Below, piece by piece: positions 25,054 to 32,106 of a stretch of DNA of 64,000 nucleotides. The notes beneath the pieces are model-generated. The model made no database searches and had not been told where the DNA came from. It saw nothing but the letters and a program-made list of their open reading frames with translations. The DNA lies in contig NZ_JAJGSX010000033.1 of NCBI RefSeq assembly GCF_021245725.1, forward strand, positions 33,568-97,567, given 5' to 3'. This DNA is from Pseudonocardia sp. TRM90224 (GTDB taxonomy: Bacteria; Actinomycetota; Actinomycetes; Mycobacteriales; Pseudonocardiaceae). Each line of letters starts with the position of its first letter. Within the stretch, counting starts at the first letter, position 1. A program made the translations under genes and the position numbers.

Positions 25054-25091
25054 CTTTCGGCGGAGCGGACTCGGGGCATTTCCGGACTCAT
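25050..25091 (-). CDS. Possible 13-residue leader peptide of the biosynthetic operon
   Basis: The frame reads MSPEMPRVRSAER and stops with TGA overlapping the ketosynthase GTG start (GTGA). A TAGCTT box (25104-25099 on the minus strand) lies seven bases before its ATG, so transcription would begin at this codon and the frame would be leaderless. Translation of it would deliver ribosomes straight to the ketosynthase start, which has no clear ribosome site of its own. The frame is short, so chance cannot be excluded. Confidence 0.4.
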   Translation of the reverse strand: MSPEMPRVRSAER

Positions 25092-25124
25092 GCGACCGAA
25101 GCTAGCCAGCCCGATCAACGGCTT

Positions 25125-25171
25125 CCAGGCCCATATTTACCCAGGCCCACATTTACCCACACCCATTTTAC
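25125..25171. repeat. Three tandem 15/16-base repeats in divergent promoter
   Basis: CCAGGCCCATATTTAC and CCAGGCCCACATTTAC are followed by CCACACCCATTTTAC, with a further CCAGGCC after. They lie between the ketosynthase operon and the P450 gene. Directly repeated sites with AT-rich ends one and a half helical turns apart suggest co-operative binding by a cluster regulator; no such regulator is encoded next to them. Confidence 0.7.
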
Positions 25172-25199
25172 CCAGGCCGGTCCGCTGGACTGGACGCAA

Positions 25200-26408
25200 A
25201 TGCGGGCGCTGAACCAACCTGGATCGGTGACCGTTCCTGAAACCGAGCTCGCCGTCCCGGATCTCCCATTGATGCGCGAATGCCCGTACGTCCTGCCGGA
25301 CGGGCAGGCGCAGCTGCGGGAGCAGGGTGCGGTCACCGAGGTCCGACTGTTCGACGGGCGGATCGTCTGGGCCGCGACCAGCCTCGCGGCCGCCCGGGCG
25401 CTGCTCGCGGACGACCGCCTGAGCGTCGACCCGGACGTCGGGGACATCCCGAAGCTCTCCCGCGTGCTGGCGCTCGGCCGCCCGGAGCGCAGCCGCACCA
25501 TGCGCACCCTGCTGCGGACCGACCCGCCGCAGCACCTCGACCAGCGCCGCGCGATGCGTGCCGCCTTCGCGCTGAAACGCACCCACACCCACCGGCCGGC
25601 CCTGGAGGCCGCCGCCGACGCCGCGCTGGACCGGATGACGAGCCGGGAAGAGCCGGCCGCCGAGCTGCTTACCGCATACATCCGCCCGCTGGTGACGACC
25701 GGTGCCGCCGAGCTGCTCGGCGTCGCGGTGGACGAGCGGCCCGACATCGACACCGTGCTGCACAACCTCAACACCGCGGCCGCAGTCACCGCATACCTCA
25801 CCGACCGGCTGGCGCGGCCCGACCGGCCGCGGCGCGGTCTGCTCGGCGACCTCGCAGCGCAGGTCGAGGCCGGGGTGATCACACAGGAGGAGATGGTCGA
25901 GTACGCCACGGTGGTGCTGGTCGCGGGCGTCGACGCGACGGTGAGCACGATCGCCGTCAGCGTGCTCGCCCTGCTCACGCACCCCGCCGAGCTGAGCCGG
26001 TTGCTGGCGGGGGAGGTGTCGTGGCCGGGCGCGGTCGAGGAGCTGCTGCGGTTCGTCGCGCTCACCGCCGGCCTGGTGCGGGTGGCGCGGGCCGACATCG
26101 AGATCGCCGGCGTGCGGATCGCCGCAGGCGACGGTGTCGCGGTGCTGAACCCGCTGGCCAACCGCGACCCCGAGGTGTTCGAGCGGCCGGACGAGCTGGA
26201 CCTCGGTCGCCGCCCCCGCGGCCATCTGACGTTCGGCTTCGGTGGGCACCAGTGCCTCGGCCAGCACGTCGCGAGGCTGGAGGTCGAGGTGGCGCTGCAG
26301 CGGTTGCTCGCCAGGATCCCCGGCCTGCGGCTCGACGTCGCACTGGCCGACCTCACCCCGCGTCGCGGGACGATCTCGGGGGTGGGAGCGCTGCCGGTCG
26401 CCTGGTGA
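25200..26408 (+). CDS. Cytochrome P450
   Basis: A 402-residue soluble bacterial P450. The haem loop is FGFGGHQCLGQH with C352 as the thiolate ligand; the K-helix ExxR is in AVEELLRF; the I-helix is VAGVDATVSTI, where the usual acid-alcohol pair is modified. The N-terminus starts unusually early and has no clear ribosome site; ATG 25272 is an alternative. It is divergent from the biosynthetic operon and shares its repeat-bearing promoter region, so a late oxidation of the product is likely. Confidence 0.87.
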   Translation: MRALNQPGSVTVPETELAVPDLPLMRECPYVLPDGQAQLREQGAVTEVRLFDGRIVWAATSLAAARALLADDRLSVDPDVGDIPKLSRVLALGRPERSRTMRTLLRTDPPQHLDQRRAMRAAFALKRTHTHRPALEAAADAALDRMTSREEPAAELLTAYIRPLVTTGAAELLGVAVDERPDIDTVLHNLNTAAAVTAYLTDRLARPDRPRRGLLGDLAAQVEAGVITQEEMVEYATVVLVAGVDATVSTIAVSVLALLTHPAELSRLLAGEVSWPGAVEELLRFVALTAGLVRVARADIEIAGVRIAAGDGVAVLNPLANRDPEVFERPDELDLGRRPRGHLTFGFGGHQCLGQHVARLEVEVALQRLLARIPGLRLDVALADLTPRRGTISGVGALPVAW

Positions 26409-26471
26409 CCGCCCGGTGCCCGAGCGTCAGCCGCGTTGACCATCACCCCGGGCGCATGAATACTCCCGGCG

Positions 26472-27296
26472 GTGTCGAAGCCTGAGATGTCTGTGAAGTC
26501 CGGATACGCGCCGGTCAACGGCCTGCAGATGTACTACGAGACCCACGGCGAGCCCGACAGCGCCGGCGGCACGCCGCTGCTCCTGCTGCACGGCGGCCTC
26601 TTCAACATCGACCTGCAGTTCGGACAGGTGCTGCCGGGGCTGGCGGCGGGCCGCCAGGTGATCGCCGCCGACTTCCAGGGCCACGGGCGCACCAACGACA
26701 TCGACCGGCCGCTCGGCACCGAGGCGCTGGCGTCCGACGTCGTGGGCCTGCTCGCGCACCTCGGCGTCCAGAAGGCCGACGTCTACGGGTTCAGCGTCGG
26801 TGGCGCGGTTGCGCTGCACCTGGGGATCAAGCACCCGGAGCTGGTGCGCAAGCTGATCGTGTCGTCGGTGTCGTACCACCCCGACGGCGACCGGTCGGAG
26901 AACGCCGATGCGGTCGGCGAGATGACCGTCGACATGATCGCCGGCACCCCGATGGAGGCGGAGTACCTCGCGAAGTCGCCGAACCCCGACAAGCTGCAGG
27001 ACCTGCTGAACAAGCTCGGCTCCTACGACATCGGCGGCGGGTGGGCCGACGAGGACATCTCCGGCATCGCCGCACCCACGCTGATCACGGTCGGCGACTG
27101 CGACGCGGTGAAGCTCGACCACGCCGTGAAGTTCCTGCGGCTGCGCGGCGGCGACGTCAACGGCGACTTCCACGGCGTGCCGACCTCGCAGCTCGCGGTG
27201 CTCCCCGGCAGTACCCACTTCTTCGGCATGGCCCGCACGGCCCTGGTGCTCGACATCGTCACGACCTTCCTCGACGCGCCGATGCCCACGTCCTGA
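26472..27296 (+). CDS. Alpha/beta hydrolase
   Basis: A 274-residue alpha/beta hydrolase. The oxyanion loop is LLLLHGGLFN, the nucleophile serine is in YGFSVGGAVAL, and the acid and histidine are in ITVGDCDAV and LPGSTHFFG. It is like small-ester or epoxide-type hydrolases without further clues. The GTG at 26472 or the ATG at 26487 could be the start. It ends one base before repeat A copy 2, which separates it from a convergent membrane protein gene. Whether it belongs to the upstream cluster is unclear. Confidence 0.82.
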   Translation: MSKPEMSVKSGYAPVNGLQMYYETHGEPDSAGGTPLLLLHGGLFNIDLQFGQVLPGLAAGRQVIAADFQGHGRTNDIDRPLGTEALASDVVGLLAHLGVQKADVYGFSVGGAVALHLGIKHPELVRKLIVSSVSYHPDGDRSENADAVGEMTVDMIAGTPMEAEYLAKSPNPDKLQDLLNKLGSYDIGGGWADEDISGIAAPTLITVGDCDAVKLDHAVKFLRLRGGDVNGDFHGVPTSQLAVLPGSTHFFGMARTALVLDIVTTFLDAPMPTS

Positions 27297-27297
27297 C

Positions 27298-27367
27298 AAC
27301 TTCCCCACCGTTTTGCCAATCCACACGCCCTCGAGGGTCTGCAGATGGGCAAAACGGTGGGGAAGTT
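27298..27367. repeat. Palindromic repeat family A, copy 2
   Basis: Twenty-base perfect arms, AACTTCCCCACCGTTTTGCC and its complement, around a 30-base loop. It fills the whole gap between two convergent genes, so here it probably works as a two-way terminator. Confidence 0.88.
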
Positions 27368-27847
27368 TCACAGCTCGTCGGGTGCGAGCCGCGCGTTCGC
27401 CTCGGCGCTGCGGGCGACGAGCCTGCGGTCGAAGCGGATGAGGTACGGCATGCAGAGCCAGAAGATCGCGAGTCCGAGGTAGAGCGCGGCGAACAGCCAG
27501 TCCTGATCGAGGACGTGCAGGACCGCGCTGACGAGCTGTACGGCGGCCACCGCCCGCCACACCCAAACCGTCCATCCTGCGGTGGCGGCCAGGTAGCTCT
27601 GCGCTGCCTCGCCGCGCTGTGCCGCGAGCGCCGCGAGCCGGACGTCCTGCACCGGCAGCCCCGTCGAGTTCGAGCGCAGGATCGCGATCCGGTCGCGCCA
27701 CGGCAACGTGGCCGCGACACGGGTCCACGCGTCCCAGCCCGACTCCACACGCTGCGTACGCAGCAACCGCCGCGCAACGAGCACGACGATGGCGGCGAGC
27801 AGCAGCCCGCCGATCACGGCGAGCAGACCGATCAACCAGGCAGACAC
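27368..27847 (-). CDS. Small integral membrane protein, unknown
   Basis: A 159-residue protein with an N-terminal membrane span (about 3-25), a soluble middle segment of about 70 residues (LPWRDRIAILRSNSTGLPVQD) and two more spans near 97-140, then a charged tail. I do not recognise a family. The GTG start has GGAGGG five bases before it. It lies between two copies of repeat A. Confidence 0.7.
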   Translation of the reverse strand: MSAWLIGLLAVIGGLLLAAIVVLVARRLLRTQRVESGWDAWTRVAATLPWRDRIAILRSNSTGLPVQDVRLAALAAQRGEAAQSYLAATAGWTVWVWRAVAAVQLVSAVLHVLDQDWLFAALYLGLAIFWLCMPYLIRFDRRLVARSAEANARLAPDEL

Positions 27848-27867
27848 GTCACCCTCCAACCCCCAAG

Positions 27868-27930
27868 TTCCCCACCGTTTTGGGTGGATGCGCGCCCCCA
27901 CGGCGCGCAGGTGCCCAAAACGGTGGGGAA
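27868..27930. repeat. Palindromic repeat family A, copy 3
   Basis: Seventeen-base arms TTCCCCACCGTTTTGGG and complement, with an inner TGCGCGCC/GGCGCGCA stem. It lies between two divergent starts (27847 and 28047), where a terminator makes little sense, so family A is probably a dispersed element rather than simply a terminator. Confidence 0.88.
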
Positions 27931-28046
27931 GTTGCGCTCCGGGACCCGTCGATGACGCTAGGAAGGCGGCGTTTCACCGGGAGAGCACGGACATTTCTCG
28001 CCCGCCATCTTTTGACAAACGAGTTTTCCTAGTGGAGGCTGGCGGC

Positions 28047-28703
28047 ATGGCCGAGGCACTGGACGTCCTGCGTGAAGCGGACATGCGCGGCACGCTCTCC
28101 CCGCTGCGGCGACAGATCCTCGCCGAGCTGCAGGAGCCGGCGTCGGCGACCGTCGTGGCGGCCCGGATCGGGGAGACCCGCCAACGGGTCAACTACCACC
28201 TGCGCGAGCTGGAGAAGGCCGGGCTCGTCGAGTTGGTGGAGACCCGGCAACGGCGGGGGCGCACCGAGCGGGTCGTGCGGGCGACGGCGCGCACGGTCGT
28301 CGTCGCGCCGCAGGTGCTCGGAGAGGCCTCGACCGACGACCAGGACCGCTTCGCCGCCGAGACCCTGCTGGCCACGACGGCGCGAGCGTTCAGCGACGTC
28401 GCCGCGCTCCGTGACGGTGCCCGCGACGCGGGCAAGCGCCTGGTCACCTTCACGATCACCGCCGACGTCGGGTTCGCGGAGCCGGCCGACATCGCCCGGT
28501 TCGCCGACGAGCTGGCCGGCCGGGTCGCGGAGCTCGCCGCCGCCTACGGGTCAGCGCGATCGGAGCGCCGCTACCGGCTGGTGATCGCCGGACATCCCGC
28601 AACCCAAACACCGGCACCGACACCGACACCGACACCTGAGGAGGAACCCGATGAGCAGCACAAAACGACCGATCCTGGAGCTGGTGGTCACAGCACCCCG
28701 TGA
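28047..28703 (+). CDS. ArsR-type winged-helix regulator
   Basis: A 218-residue regulator. The DNA-binding part spans about residues 12-75 (LSPLRRQILAELQEPASATV, then GETRQRVNYHLRELEKAGLV). The rest carries an unrecognised helical domain and a tail of TPTPTP encoded by 6-base repeats (28609-28636). GGAGG lies eight bases before the ATG. It overlaps the SRPBCC gene by 53 bases, and together they form the common ArsR-SRPBCC pair, in which the regulator controls the pair. Confidence 0.82.
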   Translation: MAEALDVLREADMRGTLSPLRRQILAELQEPASATVVAARIGETRQRVNYHLRELEKAGLVELVETRQRRGRTERVVRATARTVVVAPQVLGEASTDDQDRFAAETLLATTARAFSDVAALRDGARDAGKRLVTFTITADVGFAEPADIARFADELAGRVAELAAAYGSARSERRYRLVIAGHPATQTPAPTPTPTPEEEPDEQHKTTDPGAGGHSTP

Positions 28704-29331
28704 AGAGGTGTGGCGGGCCGTCAGCACCACCGACGGCCTGCGCGAATGGTTCGGCTACGACTACGACGCCCGCGACGGCGGACGCCCCGAGCGGCCGGCG
28801 GCCGGGTCGGAGGACGAGCTGCGCTCGTTCGTCGACGACTCGGAGCTGCACCCGCCGGAGCGCATCGCGTTCGACGACGACACCGAGCTCCTGCTCGCCG
28901 CCGACGGCGACCGCACGGTCGTGCGGCTCGTCGTGCCGGACGTCTCCGACGCGAACTGGGAGGACCTCTACAGCGGGGTTGCCGACGGCTGGCGCTTCTA
29001 CCTCGAGCAGCTGCGCTTCTGGCTGGAGGCGGCGCCGCCCGGCCACCGCCGCACCGTCCACATGCAGGGCGAGGCGACCGGACCGCAGGTCGTCGAGCTC
29101 GTCGGCGAGGGGGCACCTTGGTACGACGCCAGCATCGTGACCGCCGACGGCTGGCTGGTCTCCGTCGGCGCCGACCCGACCAGCACCGACGTCGGCCCGG
29201 TCAACGTGATCGTCTCCACCTACGGGCTCGACGACGAGGCGTTCGCCGCCGTCCGCGACGACTGGTCGGCACGCTGGCACGCCGTGGTCGGCAAGGCCGA
29301 GGTGATCACCGCGGAGCGAACGAGCGCATAG
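28651..29331 (+). CDS. SRPBCC (AHSA1-like) protein
   Basis: A 226-residue START/SRPBCC-fold protein. It begins ILELVVTAPREEVWRAVSTTDGLREWFG, typical of AHSA1-like proteins once read across the helix, and has the late helix DGWRFYLEQLRFWLEAA. These proteins bind hydrophobic small molecules. The start has a strong GAGGAGGAAC ribosome site inside the end of the regulator gene. The C-terminal 80 residues go beyond the usual domain and may be a second, partial SRPBCC unit. Confidence 0.82.
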   Translation: MSSTKRPILELVVTAPREEVWRAVSTTDGLREWFGYDYDARDGGRPERPAAGSEDELRSFVDDSELHPPERIAFDDDTELLLAADGDRTVVRLVVPDVSDANWEDLYSGVADGWRFYLEQLRFWLEAAPPGHRRTVHMQGEATGPQVVELVGEGAPWYDASIVTADGWLVSVGADPTSTDVGPVNVIVSTYGLDDEAFAAVRDDWSARWHAVVGKAEVITAERTSA

Positions 29332-29353
29332 AACCCAGAGTTCGGCCTGGCCG

Positions 29354-29773
29354 TCAGCCCGGCGCCCGGAACCGCTCGTGCGGGACGACCGCGACGGGCA
29401 CGACCTCCACGAGCAGGTCGGGCGAGACGAGCCCCACGACCTGGATGAGGATGCTCGCCGGCGCGGTTGCGGCCGGGAAGTGCGCGGCGCGCACGCGCTG
29501 GATCGCGGGCAGGTCGGCGGGGTCGAGGTAGTAGATCGTCTGCGTCACGATGTCGTCGAGGGTGCCGCCGACCGCCTCCAGGATCAGGCGGACGTTCCCG
29601 ATCGCCTGCTCCAGCTGCGTGCCGGCGTCGCCGATGCCGACGACGGCGCTGTGCTCGTCCCAGGCGACCTGCCCGGTGATGTGGACGACCACGCCGTCGC
29701 CCTGCACGACGCCGTGCGAGAACGCCCGGCCGTTCTGCGGCCAGAGGCCGGGTGGGTTGAATCCGTTCGCCAT
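29354..29773 (-). CDS. RidA-family protein
   Basis: A 139-residue RidA/YjgF/UK114 protein. The expected blocks are FSHGVVQGDGVVVHITGQV, QLEQAIGNVRLILEAVGG and the end PASILIQVVGLVSPDLLVEV. The arginine found in active RidA deaminases before the last strand is not evident here (APASILIQV lacks it), so it may not be an imine deaminase. It is transcribed away from a tandem repeat that lies in its promoter region. Confidence 0.85.
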   Translation of the reverse strand: MANGFNPPGLWPQNGRAFSHGVVQGDGVVVHITGQVAWDEHSAVVGIGDAGTQLEQAIGNVRLILEAVGGTLDDIVTQTIYYLDPADLPAIQRVRAAHFPAATAPASILIQVVGLVSPDLLVEVVPVAVVPHERFRAPG

Positions 29774-29784
29774 GCCACCACCTT

Positions 29785-29846
29785 GCCGCACCCCTGCCGC
29801 ACCCCTGCCGCACCCCTGCCGCACCCCTGCCGCACCCCTGCCGCAC
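29785..29846. repeat. 11-base tandem repeat in ridA-like promoter
   Basis: Five full copies of GCCGCACCCCT and part of a sixth. The repeat starts 11 bases upstream of the RidA-like start codon and lies between divergent genes. Changes in copy number would alter promoter spacing, so it could tune expression. Confidence 0.9.
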
Positions 29847-29883
29847 AGGTCGGAGGTGTGTCCGGCTTGAAGGTGGCTGGCGG

Positions 29884-30249
29884 ATGGGTCAACCTTGGCG
29901 GGTGGACGCAAGCGAGGAGCCCGTCGTCGAGCTCGACCTCGACGAGGCAGGTGTGGCAACCGAACTTCCCCGGCCGAGCAACAGCGGCGACGCTGTGCAG
30001 CAGGTCCCGTACCGGCCGGTCCAGTTCGTCGACGACGACCTGCCGACCGCACTGGAAAGATCGGCCGCCTGGCTGCGCAGCGTCCAGGACTGGCTGGGGG
30101 AGCCGGTCGACGTGATCGCCGTGCACCTCGACTACGACGACCGCGACGGTCGCCCGTACTACGACCTCAAGCTGCTGTGCAACGAGGAGGACCTGGCGGG
30201 CGCGCCCATCGCCGTGCGCGCGCAGCAGGGCCAGCCGACCGCGCCTTAA
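29884..30249 (+). CDS. Hypothetical acidic protein
   Basis: A 121-residue acidic protein with no family I recognise. The N-terminus is rich in Asp/Glu; the C-terminal part (VIAVHLDYDDRDGRPYYDLK) looks like a beta hairpin. No cysteine except one near the end, no membrane segment. A GTG at 29902 is an alternative start. A strong bidirectional terminator follows. Confidence 0.55.
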   Translation: MGQPWRVDASEEPVVELDLDEAGVATELPRPSNSGDAVQQVPYRPVQFVDDDLPTALERSAAWLRSVQDWLGEPVDVIAVHLDYDDRDGRPYYDLKLLCNEEDLAGAPIAVRAQQGQPTAP

Positions 30250-30264
30250 GAACCCCACCGGATC

Positions 30265-30295
30265 TGCGCCGCGCCCCGTCACGGGGCGCGGCGCA
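30265..30295. terminator. Perfect 15-1-15 hairpin between convergent genes
   Basis: TGCGCCGCGCCCCGT and its exact complement are separated by one base. It lies between convergent stops at 30249 and 30308, so it can end transcripts from both sides. Confidence 0.8.
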
Positions 30296-30307
30296 AGTGT
30301 GGGGTGG

Positions 30308-31198
30308 TCACCCCTTGACGCTGCCGCCGAACGTGAACGCCCCGCTCAACCGCCGCGACAGCACGAGGTAGAGCAGCACCGCCGGCAGCGAGTAGAGCAT
30401 CGAGTACGCCGCCAGCTGCCCGTAGATCACGCCCGCGTACTGGCTGAAGAACGTGTAGATGCTGACCGAGGCCGGCAGCTGGTCGTTCGACTGCAGCAGC
30501 ACGAACGGGACGAAGAAGTTCCCCCACAGCCCGATGAACGTGTAGAGGGCCACCACGGACAGCCCCGGCCACATCAACGGCAGCACGATCGTGCGGAGCG
30601 CCTGCATCGCGGACGCGCCGTCGGTCCAGGCCGCCTCCTCGACCTCGATCGGCACCGAGTCCATGAAGTTCTTCGAGAGCCAGATCGCGATCGGCAGCGC
30701 CGTCGTCGACATGAACAGGATCGTCCCGGTGTAGGTGTCGATCAGGTTCAGCTGCACGAACAGCCCGTACACCGGCACCATGATCGCGGTGATCGGTAGG
30801 CCGGTCATGAACAGGATAGTCAGCAGGAACGGCCGCCGGAACCGCGACCGGTACCGCGAGAGCGGGTAGGCCGCGAGCACCGCGCACAGCATCGTCAAGA
30901 GCGTGGCGCCGCCGCAGAGGATGAACCCGTTGCGCATCGGCCGGAAGGTGGTCTCCTCGTCGAGCACCGCGCTGAAGTTCTCGAGTGTCCACGGGTCCGG
31001 CCAGCTCACGGAGAGGCCCGCGGTGGCGTTGAACGCCGCGAGCACCACCCAGAGCAGCGGGATGACGTAGCAGGCGGCGATGACGATCAGGGCGGCGTTG
31101 ACCGCACCCTTGCCGACCATCGCCGTCCCTCGGCCACGCCGGGGTGCCGGCGCGGGCAGGGTCGCGCTCGGCGCGGGGACGCGCACGTCGGTGGTCAT
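30308..31198 (-). CDS. Sugar ABC transporter permease (MalG type)
   Basis: A 296-residue permease with six spans. The cytoplasmic EAA loop reads EVEEAAWTDGASAMQALRTIVLPLMWPG once split across the helix, and the C-terminus ends in SGAFTFGGSVKG, as in CUT1-family MalG proteins. It is last in an operon with its partner permease, a binding lipoprotein and an alpha-mannosidase. No ATPase gene is present, so a shared MsiK-like ATPase is expected. ATGA overlap with the previous gene. Confidence 0.9.
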   Translation of the reverse strand: MTTDVRVPAPSATLPAPAPRRGRGTAMVGKGAVNAALIVIAACYVIPLLWVVLAAFNATAGLSVSWPDPWTLENFSAVLDEETTFRPMRNGFILCGGATLLTMLCAVLAAYPLSRYRSRFRRPFLLTILFMTGLPITAIMVPVYGLFVQLNLIDTYTGTILFMSTTALPIAIWLSKNFMDSVPIEVEEAAWTDGASAMQALRTIVLPLMWPGLSVVALYTFIGLWGNFFVPFVLLQSNDQLPASVSIYTFFSQYAGVIYGQLAAYSMLYSLPAVLLYLVLSRRLSGAFTFGGSVKG

Positions 31199-32106
31199 GA
31201 CGTGTTCTCCTCGAGCCGGAGGATCCGCAGGTAGAACAGCGAGAAGATGCCGCCGATCAGCAGCAGGATCAGCGCGATCGCCGTGCCGTAGCCGAGCTGT
31301 GAGAACGAGAACGCCTGTTCGTAGGCGAAGATCGGCAGCGTCGTGCTCTTGCTGCTCGGACCGCCCTTCGTCATCGCCCAGATCAGCCCGAACACCGAGA
31401 GCGTCTGCAGCGTGATGAGCATCAGGTTGGTCGCGATCGAACGCCGGATCATCGGCAACGTGATCGAGAACAGCGTGCGCCACGTGCCGGCGCCGTCGAC
31501 CTTCGCGGCCTCGACGATCTCCGTCGGGACGTCGGAGAGCGCCGCCGAGTAGACGAGCATCGAGAACGCCGTGCCCCGCCAGATGTTGGCGATCGCCACC
31601 GCGAGGATCGGGGTGGTGTACAGCCAGTTCTGGGTCGGGACGCCGATGGAGGCGAGGATGGCGTTCAACGAGCCGTCGGGGCCGAGGAACGTCAGCCACA
31701 GGTAGCCGGCGACGACCTCCGGCAGCACCCAGGCGCCGACGACGATCGCGCTGACGGTCGCCCGCACCGGAGCGCTGCCCGAGCGCATGAGCAGCGCCAG
31801 GATCATGCCCAGCACGTTCTGCCCGATGATTGCCGAGACCACCGTGAAGAACAGCGTGTAGAGCACGGCCCGGCCGAACTCGGGGCTGGTGAACGCCTTG
31901 GCGAAGTTCTCGACGCCGACGAAGTCGATGCCGGACGAGCCGGTGAGCGCCATGTCGGTGAACGCGGCGTAGATGCAGTAGAGGATCGGGCCGCCGAGGA
32001 AGACGGCCAGCAGGATCACCGCCGGACCCAGCGGCAGGCCGCGCAGGAGCGCGCGCCTGCCGCTGGAACGCCGAGGGGTGCCCGCCTCGAGCGTCATGGA
32101 GGTCAC
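31195..32106 (-). CDS. Sugar ABC transporter permease (MalF type)
   Basis: A 303-residue six-span permease of the CUT1 family. The EAA loop is EIVEAAKVDGAGTWRTLFSI followed by TLPMIRRS. It forms the channel with the MalG-type partner. A GTG start overlaps the lipoprotein stop (GTGA); an ATG at 32097 is also possible. The likely cargo is a mannose-containing oligosaccharide, judged from the linked mannosidase. Confidence 0.9.
   Translation of the reverse strand: MTSMTLEAGTPRRSSGRRALLRGLPLGPAVILLAVFLGGPILYCIYAAFTDMALTGSSGIDFVGVENFAKAFTSPEFGRAVLYTLFFTVVSAIIGQNVLGMILALLMRSGSAPVRATVSAIVVGAWVLPEVVAGYLWLTFLGPDGSLNAILASIGVPTQNWLYTTPILAVAIANIWRGTAFSMLVYSAALSDVPTEIVEAAKVDGAGTWRTLFSITLPMIRRSIATNLMLITLQTLSVFGLIWAMTKGGPSSKSTTLPIFAYEQAFSFSQLGYGTAIALILLLIGGIFSLFYLRILRLEENTS

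Noticed and set aside
14914..26408. NRPS or modular PKS cluster
   Set aside because: There are no adenylation, condensation or acyltransferase modules; the only carrier is the fused ACP, and the phosphopantetheinyl transferase is of the AcpS type.
29785..29846. Possible CRISPR array
   Set aside because: The repeats are 11 bases, directly abutting with no spacers, and no cas genes are present.
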